NCBI GenBank assembly: GCA_013398955.1
Contig: VWPU01004888.1
Location: 186,001-250,000 of the forward strand
Source: Callaeas wilsoni
Taxonomy: Eukaryota > Chordata > Aves > Passeriformes > Callaeidae
DNA: 64,000 nucleotides
Direction of reading: 5' to 3'
A program made the position numbers and the translations under genes. This document shows, piece by piece, positions 51,474 to 63,600 of this stretch; within the stretch, counting starts at the first letter, position 1, and each line of letters starts with the position of its first letter. The notes beneath the pieces were generated by a model. That model saw only the letters and a program-made list of their open reading frames with translations. It was not told the DNA's origin and did no database searches.

Positions 51474-52500
51474 GGGCTGTGAGCTCTGTGAGAACTCTGA
51501 GGTCAGTGAGGGCCATGGGGGCTGTGAGGGCTGTGAAGGCTGTGGGGGATGTGGTGGGTGTGGGGCCTGTAGAACTGTGGGGGCTCTGAGGGCTTTGAGG
51601 GCTGTGGGGGCTCTGAGGGCTGTGAGGGATATGGGGGATGTGGTGGGTATGGGGCCTGTAGAACTGTGGGGGCTCCGAGGGCTTTGAGGGCTGTGAAGGC
51701 TTGGAGGGCTGTGAGGGCTTTGAGGGCTCTGAGGGCTGTGGGGGCTCTGAGGGCTGTGAGGGATTTGGGGTCTGTGAGGGCTGTGGAGGCTTTGAGGGCT
51801 GTGGGGGCTGTGGGGCCTGTAGGGACTATGAGGGCTGTGGGGGCTCTGAGGACAGTGAGGAATGTGGGGGCTGTGGTGAGTGTGGGGCCTGTGTGGTCTG
51901 TGAGGGCTGTGAGGGATGTGGGGGCTGTGGTGGGTGTGGGGCCTGTAGGGGCTGTGAGGGCTTTGAGGGCTGTGGGGGCTTTGAGGTCTGTGAGGGATGT
52001 GGGGTCTGTGAGGGCTGTGGTGGGTATGGAGCCTGTAGAGGGACTGTGAGGGATGTGGGGGCTGTGAGGGCCGTGGGGGCTGTGAGGGCCGTGGGGGCTG
52101 TGAGGGCCGTGGGGGCTGTGAGGGCCGTGGGGGCTGTGAGGGCCGTGGGGGCTGTGAGGGCCGTGGGGGCTGTGAGGGCCGTGGGGGCTGTGAGGGCCGT
52201 GGGGGCTGTGAGGGCCGTGGGGGCTGTGAGGGCCGTGGGGGCTGTGAGGGCCGTGGGGGCTGTGAGGGCCGTGGGGGCTGTGAGGGCCGTGGGGGCTGTG
52301 AGGGCCGTGGGGGCTGTGAGGGCCGTGGGGGCTGTGAGGGCCGTGGGGGCTGTGAGGGCCGTGGGGTCTGTGAGGGCCGTGTGGTCTGTGAGGGCTGTGG
52401 GGTCTGTGAGGGCTGTGAGCACTGTGAGGGTTGCAGGGGCAGTGTCGGCTATGGGGGCTGTGAGAGCAATGGGGACCATGAGGGCTTTGAGGGGTGGACG
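51474..52500. repeat. G-rich 9/18-bp minisatellite (~1 kb)
   Basis: An array of 9-bp words of the type ggctgtgag and ggctctgag, with a homogenised 18-bp core. From 52055 to 52360 there are 17 identical tandem copies of gtgggggctgtgagggcc. Variant units fade out on both sides, and the left half shows a larger repeated block (for example 51547 and 51636, 89 bp apart). The + strand carries almost all G, with GGG or GGGGG every 7-11 bases, so it matches the G-quadruplex pattern (loops of 6, 4 and 6). Because the unit is a multiple of three without stops, long open frames appear on both strands (370 codons on the minus strand, 287 on the plus); they are not genes. Confidence 0.95.
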
Positions 52501-52599
52501 TGGTGAGGTTAGTGAGGGTGTAATGCCCTGTCCTGTTCGGTGGGCTCAGGGCATGGTGGTTTGATTTAATCTGGGCAGTGCATGGGAGAAACAACAAAA

Positions 52600-53063
52600 T
52601 TCTCAGGAGGTTCAATAACTTTGACTTGCAAACTTTAGAACATTAAGGTAGAATAAGATACTTGGCAAATTTTAAAACAACATCCAGACTGAGTGAGGCA
52701 CTTCACGAACTTTAACTTACCCAGACACAACAGGGCACTTAAGAAGGCAATTTTTGACTGGAATTTTTCAGTCTGGCTTACAGCAAGAAGGAGAAGAAAG
52801 AGACAGAGCTCATCCTGTCATCCACTCCCACTTCCCACCTGGTTGTTTTGAGCCTGTTAACCATTCCTCCAGCCTCCTACATATATTATATTGGTTTTTC
52901 CCCAGTCAAGTCTGCTTTGTCCATGACAGTGCTTGGTGAGTGACCCTGTCTTGAATCCAACACACAAACTTTTTGTTCTATTTCTCTCTGCCCTGTCTAG
53001 CTGAGGCAAGGAATCATAGAGTGAGTTTGGGGGACACCTGGCACTCAGCGGGGTTAGCCCACC
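52600..53063 (+). mobile_element. Degenerate avian LTR, 3' portion
   Basis: The right part resembles the end of a common avian ERVL-type LTR as I remember it: gtgagtgaccctgtcttg, then ttttgttctatttctctctg, cctgtctagctgaggcaa, gggggacacctggcactc and gttagcccacc near 53063. Upstream, 52600-52750 contains degenerate repeats of acttggcaaattttaaa and cacttcacgaactttaac, as often seen in LTR U3 regions. The 5' boundary is not clear and may involve the minisatellite. No viral genes are present. Confidence 0.45.
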
Positions 53064-53301
53064 TGAGATATTTAGCTGTTTTTTTGTGAAGTAATTCTCA
53101 AAATAATGGGATCAGATTTGTTGAACTGATCATTCTTTCATCTGAAATACATTGAAACCGTGAGAGAGATTCATACACTTACTGGAGCTCAGAATTGGGT
53201 AAGCTTCTGTGAATGCATTTCTAATACTGTTTATATTTTTTTTTTATGAATTTAGTTCCTCTTACTAAACACCCAAAGACAAGATAAAGAGCCAAATATT
53301 A

Positions 53302-53355
53302 TGTTGGACTCAGTGATCTTTGTGGTCTATTTCAACCTAAATGATTCCATGATTT
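53302..53355 (+). mobile_element. CR1 LINE fragment (3' end)
   Basis: About 54 bp of CR1 terminus in + orientation: ttggactcagtgatctttgt, ggtctatttcaacctaaat, gattccatgatttt. Strongly truncated. Confidence 0.75.
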
Positions 53356-56300
53356 TACATGTTCCTTTTGGTGGAAACCTTTAAAAAAAGCACATGTACT
53401 TTACTGACACTCATTTTCTTTCAGTGACTTAGATGTTCTGCATTTTAAAATGAAGATTTTTCATTTCAGCAGTAGATCTCTTGCCACTAATTTATAAATT
53501 TAAGAAAGTATTTATTACATTACAGTATTTTAACATTAATTTAACAGTGACTAGTACCCAGTTTTTCGCATTTGGAACTGAATGACAATAAAATCCCTGT
53601 GCTCAAACACGATGTAGCCCAGGAATTTTTTATGCTTGTTGCTCTTGGGAGTGTCTAAGCAGGTAATGACGGCACCTAACTTTACTTTAGTCATGGTAAC
53701 TCTCGAAAATACAGAGAAAAGCCAGTAATGGCAATTATCATTCATCTCCTCTCACTGCACAGCTCCCAGAATTCAGACCCTTCTTTGATGGTTAGAAAGA
53801 AAAAACCAAAATTGATTATTTTAAACCTCTCTGCAAAAGCTATTGCTCCCTTTGCAGCACTGTTTCAAGTGCAATGTCAACTAGTGTGAGCAGTAACTCT
53901 GCAGGGAGTGCAGTGGTTTCTTATGTAAATTTATGCAAAGGGTTTCTGCAATCCTAGCATGTGTTGTGCTCCTCAAACACACCACCAGGCACTTCCTGCT
54001 ACTTGATGTGACAAAGGAAGAGAGATTTCCCCCGCTTCACCAGCAAGAGTGCATGAGACAAACTAGAGACCTGTGATCCATGATTATTTTTGAAAGTCAG
54101 GAGAGTTGGAAACGCTCCTGCAACAAAGTTCTGCCATTCCCACGGATTCCTTTCAGTGGAGCTCCTCCTTTGGAGGACGCAAGGGGTGTTCTGAGTCTCC
54201 ATGTGCTCTGAAAGCAACAATAGCCACCTTCCTGGGTCAGGCTGTAACGGTTCTACTCGGTGCAAAATCAGGAGCTGTTCATTGACAACTAAGAAAGTTG
54301 GAGGATTCTTCTGTAGGAAGCAACAGTGAAGCTTTGAGATGATTGTTTTTGCATCAATATCTTGGATTCTCCTCACTCCACAAGAGCTGGTGTCTCACCA
54401 GTACCTGGCTATTCAAAGCTGTAAAAAAAGTCACTGGGAGTGACGGCCAGACCCCAGTTTCATGAGCTCTGGGTTTTCAGTTTCTTTGAAATAGAAATGG
54501 TCTTCTGCAACTTTGATCACAATGCAGAACTCAAAACTATAAAAGGACAAAGGTAAGAAAAAAGCAGGTGGGAAAACACCAGCACTGCCTGTTAATAACC
54601 CTTAATCACCGCTTTCCCCCGCTCTTGATGAAAATAATTGTTAAAAATAGACCACTGCACTTGGAAAGTGTAATCAGTGTAGCTCTGTACTTTTGCCAGG
54701 CTAAGTAATTCCATGTCTTTCTAAGAAGGTGCTATTTTCATTTGAAACTGTGATGATTTAAGCATGATATTTCAAAAATGGGTGGTGATTGATTAGTCAT
54801 TAGTCTAATAATGGACTCCATCTGCATTTTTTCCTATGTCTTTATCATATTTTACATAATTAATTTGGATTAATTGGACATTAAAATCCTTTTGCCTGTA
54901 CCCACTACAGCAAATTCACCCACCTATGCTTGGATTCTCTTGGGATCCCTCTGCTCTTGCTCACTATATTCTGAAGTGGGATGGGGTGGCACAGGGATGG
55001 GGCTCTGAATGCGTTGCCTGTGTGTCTCATTATTTTTATTCATTGTATTTAGTTTTTGCATTGCAACAAGGCCTGAGGTAATAACTCTCCTCAGCTTTCT
55101 GATGTGCTTCATGCTGTAAATGTGGGAGGTAATGACTACTTCTCTTAAAAAAAAGGAGGTACAGTTAAGTGATTTAGGACGTGTCCCACAGGGAGCACCT
55201 TAGAAATGCAGATTATTGGAGCCTCTCCCTTTGAGGCAGCTGTTCCTCATGTGGCCACTTTGCCTACTGGCACTAAGTGGTGAGGAGGAGCTCCCACCAG
55301 GTTTGCGTGCACAGAACAAACTCCTTTTGCTGGGTTCAGAGATGGGGAAGACCAGTAAGAGAGTCATCAGCCCTTCGTTATGCCAGAGCTCAACCAGATT
55401 CCCAGCAGTAATGGAAAGGGGAAGAAATTATCAAGCTTCTTTCTAGCTGGGAAGGGGCCTACCTTGGATCTGTTGCCACTAGGGCTGATGAAAATGTCAA
55501 AGTCATCGTAGGAGTCCCCTAAAATACACCTCATCCAGATGCATCTGTCCTGAGAACAAAGGATTGCAAAGCAGCGAACTTGTCATAGTGAAAAGGAGCT
55601 GCTGTTCAGTCACTATTTTGCCTTTTTAAAAATACGTGCAAAAGGTGATGAAACAACTACTGACCTGCCTTCAGAAATAAAATGTAAAAGAGGATACTCC
55701 TGGGAGGAGTTTACTGCAGTCTAAATTAGATGAAGCGACTTGATGCGGTTCATGTATTATTGATCTTTCAGCAATAAATCCAGAGGTGTGTTTATAAGCA
55801 AGAGACATAATTATGCAGATTTTTATCCTTCTCACTGGTGTGAAACAGCAGTTTTCAGGGAATATTTACCTAAAGTGTACCGGGTGATTAGTCCCACTGC
55901 TAATCATTAATATTCAGAAGAAAAAACACCTTTTTTAAAAAAAGAGAAGAAGGAAATAGATTTTAAAAACTTCCTGGAAACTAAATAAATCTGTTAATTC
56001 CTGATGTAACAATTATTTGGTTTGTTTGCAAGTGCCAGTTGAGATTGGGATTGTGATGTATATGGAGCTGAGCATGTCCACTTTAATGGGAGGTATTCTG
56101 GAATATAAAGATGTTCATTAACTTGGCAGGAAGGTAGAAAGTGGAGGGTGGAACTGTGAAGGCAATTAAAGATTTGCAAAGTCCTTTAAGTAGAGCCTGG
56201 AACAGAGCCAGTCTTTGAATGCAAACTAATTGAATCCTTGTATAAATTCTTTAATTACTCCAGCGTGCACACACGAAACAGTACCAACTTGATTCTATAG

Positions 56301-57393
56301 ACTAGGCAGCAAGTCTGACCAGTTTTATAGAATCATTCTACATGCTCTCTGATTAAAGGAGCTAATGGAGCTGGGCTGAGCAGCAGCAAATGTCGTGTAA
56401 ATGGAAATCAGAACAAGGGAAGTCTGCTTTTGCACCTCTTCTCCTTGGAACTCATTGTCTCCTCCTTTTACATGTAGGAAATCAGTCAAGCCCTGATGGT
56501 CCACCGTGCTGTTCGGTAAAATATGGCATCCAAAACACATCATAAAAAAGACTTTATTGTGGCAAGAAACAAGAAGAAGAAAACCATGAGCAAGGCAGGG
56601 GGTTCTTCCATGAATGACCAAAATAATAGCTGTAACAGGGATGAAAAAGCCAAAAGCTCACAGGAGAATTCAAAGTGATTCTGCCTTAAAAGCTTTTGAA
56701 AATGGCCCATGGCCAGATGGAAATGAGCTCATTTAACGTATGACTTATCCTTTTCTTTTTCTTTGAATGGTGTGTAGCTCCAAATAATCTTTCAGCTTGG
56801 TTACATTCCTGGTTTGTTTCTTCCTATTGAGAAGTTGTTATCCTCCATCTCCAGCTCACTTGATTTGGATAAGATGTGGAATAGAGCGAAGAAGTGGCAA
56901 AGTGTAATAGCCAGCTCACTAACAAAATCATTATGTGATGTTCTTAGCGTAGCAGCTGCCTCGGGACTGGTGATAATTAATGCATTTAGTAATAAGTCTG
57001 TGGGCAGAGTGTGTCTAGGCTGATCAAATACCTGTTTTGTGTGTGTTGATATGTTGCCACCAGAAGTCTGTTTTCTTGCTTCTGTTTCCTGATGAGGTGT
57101 GCTGTCTAATCACAGAAACCAGGCCAAATACACTGCTGGGTGTTACATTGTACACACACTTTTTCATACCAGGCCTCTGAGAGGAAATTGTTAAAATGTC
57201 TGCAGACTTGTGACAGCAAGAACTGGTTGTTCTTTTCCACTAAGACAGTGTGTAAAGCCTTTGGAGCAGGACCATCTTCTCTAGGTCACCCAGCACACGG
57301 CACAGTGGGATGGTGCTCCCAGAGCAGGTTTGTCCAGCACTGCTGCTATTCAAGGATCAGGGGGTTCATCCTTTGGGGTGTGGCCACAGATCC

Positions 57394-57511
57394 CAGAATC
57401 ACAGAATAGCCTGAGTTGGAAAGGACCTCCAAGGATCATTGAGTCCAGCTCTCCAGTGAGTGGCCCACACAGGGGCTGAACCCACAACCATGGTGTTATT
57501 AGCACCAGGCA
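57394..57511 (-). mobile_element. CR1 LINE fragment (3' end)
   Basis: CR1 3' end in minus orientation: cagaatcacagaatagcc, tgagttggaaaggacctc, caaggatcattgagtcca, then ggggctgaacccacaacc. The second half follows a different CR1 subfamily from the 38 kb copy. Confidence 0.88.
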
Positions 57512-58962
57512 GAGAGGAGTTTCGTTTACCTTAGGGCTCAGTAGTAGCAATGGGGGAAAATAAACATGGCAGAGAACGGGATGGCAAGATGCGAGAAAGC
57601 AAGGAATGGATCTTCTCTTGTGGCGTGCCAGCTACTGTAGCAGAACTAATGAATAGAAGGAAAAACCTGTAATACAAGTAAATTAGAGTGTTTTCCTCAT
57701 GATTATGCCACTAGTAACGATCCCCGAGTCAGGGCCAGTGAGAAGGTCAAAGTCAGCTCTACGGTCGCAGTCACTTTCCAGCAGGGACTGTCTCTGATCA
57801 ATGTTTGCCTAATACCTGTTCCAGGGACACATTCTCAGTGCTGTTATGATCTATCAGCTGGGCCGTGCTGTTACTTAAAAGAGAAACGTCATATTGAAAA
57901 TCCAGGGGTGCAACTGTAGGTGACACAAGGAGGAGTCAGAGCACCCTCTGGAGTGTCTCCTGTAACTACCCTGAGTGGATTTTGTGCAGTCTCACCCAGG
58001 TGGGCTGTCCATTGATCTGGGTCAGGATTGCTGAGCTACCAAAGCTGTAATTAAGCAGCATTTATTGAACTCAAGTGTACATATAAAACAAGTGTGAAGG
58101 CACACATGTTCTAAACCAAACCAAAACTACCATTTACACACACATACCCCCCAAGTAATTTTTTGTTAAAATGTCTCTCTGGATAGAAAAAAATCTGGAG
58201 TAAAATGCAATCGTATGTCAAAGTCATATTAAAGGATATGAAATAAGGGGTATAAAGGATACTGGTGATTTCCTAAGTGCGCCATTGATAGAGATGTATA
58301 TAATCTTTGCAGAAGAAAGTGAAAAGAGAGAGGCTGGTGAAGTGTGAAGAACTGGTCCAGAAGCCAAGTATTTATGCTGGGGAATGAAGGGATCTTTGTA
58401 CACACATACTCATTTCCTCTTGCCTTTACTGGAGTGATGGATAATGACCTAAGGAAAGGAGACATCTCACTCTGTAATTACTCCTGAGTGCCAGCTCCAC
58501 CAACACCTCTGCTCAGCTGAGATATGCATCTCTAACCCCTCTGAAAAGTCAGATCATTCCAAAATTGGTGATCAGTTTGGCAGGTGTTGTTTTATAAACA
58601 TCAGCAGTGGGTACATGGATAATTAATCCACGCTCAATGCTATCTGGAAAGGGTAGGGAGGAAAGAAGGAAGAGCTAGTTTTTTACAGTGCAAGAAAATA
58701 GTGTCCAAGTGGGATGTGGACGACACAATAATTGAAATGCATCAGGGACGAGGAAGAAGGGAGGAGTTTTGCTGCAAAAACCCACTTTGATTTAACCTAA
58801 AGGATGCAGATTGCATATGAACAAATACTTCCATACTCCTGTTATACTCATGGGCTGATTTAGATCAGCAGCATGGGGTGGATGGGGGAATTGCTGCTAA
58901 TGTGGAATTTAGTACTTGTAACACAGCAAGTGTATGAAAACACTGCTCGTAAGAGTAAGGGA

Positions 58963-58990
58963 CTGGATTTGATGACTCTTCAAGTCTCAT
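58963..58990 (+). mobile_element. Possible CR1 3' remnant
   Basis: Only ggatttgatgactcttcaag followed by tctcat recalls the CR1 tail, and no terminal octamer follows. It is too short and diverged to be sure. Confidence 0.25.
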
Positions 58991-60024
58991 AACCAGGATG
59001 ATGGGGGGTTTTTCCCCCATTAAAAATCTGCTTTCTTGAGATCCAGTTCAAGCCATAGAACAATTTGGAGTGTAGTTGTTGTAATTTGGAGTTTTTTGTT
59101 GTTTGTTTCCCAACCAGCCTGCCTGCCCTCATCCTTTGTACAGGCTGAACTTGCTGGAAGAAGCCAGATGAAATGAAGGGGAGTTCGGTGGGCATAGCTG
59201 GTGAGACAGTTCAACAGAGCCACGATGCTCAGCACCACTGTGTTGGGTGGGGTATGTTATGGTTACTGGCATTTTTTTTCTGAGAGCCTGGCTGCTGAAT
59301 TCTCCAGGCAATGATTACTTTGTTTCGTGGTGTTAAGTCTGTATTAGTCCCTGTAACAAGCCAGAATGGAGTTTTGACATTTAGATCTCCTCCAAATGAA
59401 CCCAAAGATTTCATTATACTTACACCAGGGTAGTGTTTTGCAAGCCATTAGTTTCTAGTTGAAAAGCTGATGGATATTTTAAGATCTGAAATCCTCTGTT
59501 TGCTAGCAAACACCACACATTTTATTGCAGGTGCTATTTATGTGGAAGATGTAAAAGGTAAATTAATTTTTTTAAAAAATCATGGATGTGGTATTTGACC
59601 CATGTTTCACCTGATTTTCAGTCCCATACCATTGTGATTCCCCTTCCAAACAATATTCTTTAATCTAATCTTGCCCTTGCATAAATTGGAAAAGACATTG
59701 ATAACTGTGAGTGCACAGCAGCTGAGCTGCTTTAGGGATTTGAATCTTTATTTAGGAGGTTAAAATGAAAAGTAAATGTTTCTACACGGGTAGCTGGGCG
59801 GTACTTTCTGTTCTAGTGGGAGGAATTAGCTAAACAAAGTTATGTTTGGGCATCCTTTACCCTGCCTTCTTTGATTTTTGCATTTATTTATATAAATAAA
59901 TATAAATTTTGGGGGTGTTTTTTGGTTTTAGTTGGTATTGAACAGAAGCATGGGGGACATGGTCCTGCTGTCTTTCCTTGCATAGTCCCTGCGTGCTTCT
60001 GGCTCACTGAAAGGAGGGGCTTTC

Positions 60025-60085
60025 TCACAGAATAGTCTGAGCTGGAAGGGACCCAGAAGGATCATCCAGTGCAACTCTTAAGTGA
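60025..60085 (-). mobile_element. CR1 LINE fragment (3' end)
   Basis: About 60 bp of inverted CR1 terminus (tcacagaatagtctgagc, tggaagggacccagaagg, atcatccagtgcaactc), located about 450 bp upstream of SPAG16 exon C. Confidence 0.82.
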
Positions 60086-60408
60086 ATGGGGAGTTGCCCC
60101 TTAGGGTGGCTGTGGAATACACAGCAGGGAAGGAGTGTCTGTTCTGCTCTCATCTTACACTGCACATGGAAAACAGGAGCAGGCAAATTTGAAATCAGGG
60201 CTAAAGGGCCAATCCTGTGGCTGTGTGAGAAGAAAAGAACCACAAGGCATGTTCTTAGGGGACACTGGTGTCAGAATTCAAGATGACTTCTTTTCTCCTT
60301 TGTATTTGCAGTTTCTCCTGAACTGGTCTCTTTAGAAGTCACACTGTCTTGTTGCTATTCAAGACAACAGAGCTGATAAGAGGCTGTGAGAACCTCGCAT
60401 ATAATAGC

Positions 60409-60435
60409 TTATTTATTTATTTATTTATTTATTTA
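60409..60435. repeat. (TTTA)n microsatellite
   Basis: Nearly seven perfect tetranucleotide units just 100 bp upstream of the exon C acceptor. It is likely length-polymorphic. Confidence 0.95.
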
Positions 60436-60535
60436 AATACAGTTGCTGTGCCTGGCTGCTCAGCCCTCTGCCAGAGGCTTTGATGTTGGCAGAAATACAG
60501 AAGCAATGCCTTGATTTTGTTTCCATCTTTGGCAG

Positions 60536-60662
60536 GGGGATGTGATTGCTTCCTGTGACTCCTCCGGCGTGTTGAAGCTCTGGGACATGCGGAAGTTGGT
60601 CCCTACTCTGTCCATCGATGCAGGTCCCCATCCTGCCAACCAGGTCGCCTTTGATCGCTCTG
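60536..60662 (+). CDS. SPAG16: SPAG16 internal coding exon C (end of WD repeat, start of next)
   Basis: Internal exon opening in phase 0 after the acceptor ccatctttggcag (ending 60535). It has 42 codons plus the first base of a Gly codon, so it ends in phase 1 at the donor gtaggg (60663). The peptide begins GDVIASCDSSGVLKLWDMRK, completing the repeat started by exon B (Trp-Asp at residues 16-17). It continues PTLSIDAGPHPANQVAFDRS, the outer strand leading into the next blade. The family equivalent as I remember it is MIASCDACGVTKLWDFRKLLP, so the match is strong. Reading straight through the donor gives Gly-Arg-Val-Leu, which also resembles the family (SSGRVL) before diverging, so the exact 3' boundary is slightly uncertain. 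The next exon lies beyond the window. Confidence 0.9.
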
Positions 60663-63600
60663 GTAGGGTCCTAAAACAACTTTTTCTCCCTAAGTCGATG
60701 TTTGTTTTGAAATCTCTCTAATATCTCTCTGGTTCTGGAGCCAGATAACACGTGTGAAGCAGCACAGATGTGTTAATTTTGAAGAAGAAATACCTGATTG
60801 TGCCAATGATCAATACATTTGTTTTCTATGGGCTAAACTGGACTACTGCTCCATTTATATAAAATGAAAAATGCATGATAACAAAGAGTACAATTAATTG
60901 CAACGGTATTGCATAAAATACAGCACTGATCAATGGGGGTAAAAAGCTTAGTGAGATTACCTGTGTTCCAGTGGTGTTTATTCTCCGTTACTGTTTGTTC
61001 TTTTATTTGCTAGTTCTGGAGTTGCATTTCATAACCAGTCTTACAAAGTCCTCTTATAATTGCCTCAGAACTTCATCGTGCTGACAGGGCTGCTTACTAG
61101 GCACAAGGAATTGAATTAACCAGTTATTTTTCATCATCAACCGTGTACTACCATGTCAGCAATACTGTGAGTGCACACTGCATTTTCATTTGAAGAGGGG
61201 CTATTCTAAAACATTTTTGTTTTAAAACAATCTTCAGTTTCAAAGCAGACAAGCATTTATGTTGCAGCACAGAATTAGGTCCTAGCTTAGGAAATGTTTT
61301 TACTCAAAGCTACTGCAACATGATCTAATACAATAATACATAACATAATATATATATAAGCACATTGAAAAATAAGCATACATTTGCATTATATGTTCAT
61401 AAAAAATAAAGCTTTGATTGAATATGAGAGATAATTAAGAATCATTAAAGAAAAATAATAGCATGGTGTTTTATCATAATGACCCACATACTGTGGAATG
61501 CATATTATCAATATATTGAGTCACTTGGCAGAAAACTTTGACATCAAATTCTGTGTTATTTGTGTAGTGATTTCATGGATCTTTCTGCTGTATCATTAAA
61601 TAAGGTATTTCATTTTCCAAGGGAGAAAAAATGCATTGACACTGTCCATTTTTGGACAGTTTCCCAAAGACAAGTTTAACCACTATTGTATTTATGTGTG
61701 TAATTTGGAATAAGAGCTCATTTTTTCGTTCAGGAGGATTTGAAAAAGTTTCGCATCTTAGTTTCTGGTGTATGATGTTGGGTCATTTGCAGAAGAACCA
61801 CAGTCCTGAAAAATGCAGTTGCAATATTTCAGTATTTCTGCCAGGTGGGAACTTTCCATTAGAAAGGATATCAGCTTCAGGCATGTTTTTCCATCATTTG
61901 GACAAAATCCAATATTTTCTCTGCAGGAGTAACCACACAACAGAGATATCAGATTGGGGTGGATGATCACAGAGAGGCAGAATGCAACAGGATGGAATTC
62001 CAGCTGGCTGAAGACAGGCAAATACCTGGTTGAGCCATGCTGTACCTGCTGCCAGAGGGATAGACTAGATAAAATAGATCCTATGTTTAACAGCCTGTTG
62101 GGAATGGGATATCTGCCTCAGTTGGGACCTCTGCCCGTGGAGCAGCTTGGGTTGATTTTCCTTGTCAAAACACGGCTCAATTTCCAGCTGTATCCCTCAG
62201 TCTCTCCAGCTGATGTTACACCACCCAGTGTAAAATCCTTGACTGCATTAATAGTCAGAGACACAAATTGTTCAGCTCTTACAGGTGGATTTAATTACTT
62301 GATTAGGGAGCCATGGTTGAGCAGGTTTTTTATTTCTGCCCAATAATTATTTAAATTAAAGCTAATAATGACAGAAGAGGTTTATGAAAAGTTTGGTGGT
62401 ATCAGCAAACGAGATTGAGGTCGGTGATAGAAAGGCCCCAGCTAATTGAAGAATTTGTTTTGCTTTCCTTTGTATTGTTTTCAAGTAATTATCTTTCCAA
62501 ATGTAGCGTAGACAAGCACATCTTACCTTTTGTTTTTAAGTGGTGTTACCTTTGTGGGTATGACATGCACCAGGTGGGAGGTGCTTCCCAAAGGAGGAGT
62601 TTGTGAGTTACTGGGGTTCTCCCGATGGCATTTTTGGGGATGGGCCTTGCTGCCTCAAGTGATCCGATTGGTGTTCAGGGCCTAAATGCCTGACCAGCAC
62701 TGTTAGTTAAATAGCAGTCTAAAGCCATTTCCTGCTTTATCAGAGCCACACTCAGATCTCAGATAAGTTAATGACAAAAGTTGTGTATAAATCTTTCTGC
62801 TTTAGCTGTGCTCTGCCTCAGCTTTTCTTTAGCTCAGCTTAAAGGTGGACTTTTCCATACTTGTGAATGAGGAGAAAATAACTACATTAGTAATTGCCAT
62901 TGCACTTCATGGGGATTTTCTCCTTTGTCCTGCTCTTTCTGAAAGAAGCTCGTGATCTTTCAGTGAGAGGCGCTGATGGAGCTGCCCGGGACTCAGTCTA
63001 CTGGGGGTAATGCCCTTCAATATCGTGTTTAATATCAGAAATTTTTCTGATATTATACACGAATAACATGTCCTTCAAATTCTGCATGCTGTGAATGGCT
63101 GACCAGAGTTACTGTGCAAGATGGACCACAGCATAACTGATTTTTAAACTAAATTCACTTTTACCTTTTTATATGCAAGTTAACCAGCATCTCCACATGC
63201 ATATATTCTTGTGTAGTATTCATTCATCCCTGGAGCACCCTCTTGTCACCACCTTTTGTGTTTCCAGTTGCTGTTTAGAAAATGTAAATAAGATTAATCA
63301 CAACCCAGCATTGCATATGTAAGAGAACGTGCAGAAGATTCCATCTTATGTGCTATGATGGATTTATTTATTATCACAGCACATTAAAACAAACAAACCA
63401 AACAAGCCGCACTTCACAGCAACAGTCCAAAATCAAGAGCAGTTACAGTAAGGCCGAGGGCAAGCAAATAATATTTGGAAAATGCACTGCTGTATTTTGA
63501 GCTCTGGAGATATACTGAGGTGTTAACGCTTAACCTGCTTCCATCCAGGCTGGGCTGTGTTGCTCTCAGCATAAACAAATAACCTTACCATGCTTCTGAC

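Larger units (their letters stand above)
44378..60535 (+). other. SPAG16: SPAG16 intron between exons B and C (~16.2 kb)
   Basis: Bounded by gtaagt (44378) and ggcag (60535). It contains CR1 fragments near 49.2, 49.5, 53.3, 57.4 and 60.05 kb, the minisatellite complex at 51.2-52.5 kb, an LTR tail to about 53.06 kb and a TTTA microsatellite just before exon C. The stretches 44.4-49.1, 49.6-51.2, 53.8-57.3 and 57.5-60.0 kb show no identifiable gene. Parts of 54.6-54.9, 55.73-55.92 and 56.86-57.01 kb are repeat-free and rich in TAATTA-like cores, so they are weak candidates for conserved non-coding elements. Confidence 0.75.

Noticed and set aside
51503..52615. 370-codon minus-strand open frame (His-Gly-Pro-His-Ser-Pro repeats) and 287- and 217-codon frames overlapping it
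   Set aside because: They arise because the 18-bp minisatellite unit is a multiple of three and stop-free on both strands. There is no splice context, conserved domain or non-repetitive protein sequence.
53551..53745. 64-codon minus-strand open frame with a protein-like stretch (TKVKLGAVITCLDTPKSN)
   Set aside because: Has a possible acceptor but no convincing donor or known family. Weaker than the segment at 39.2 kb, so left out as likely chance.
56325..56340. tatagaatcattctac resembling a CR1 terminal octamer
   Set aside because: No further CR1 sequence follows on either side; a chance match.
61954..62346. 130-codon open frame downstream of exon C
   Set aside because: No homology recognised, not in frame with a SPAG16 splice junction, and no WD-repeat pattern.
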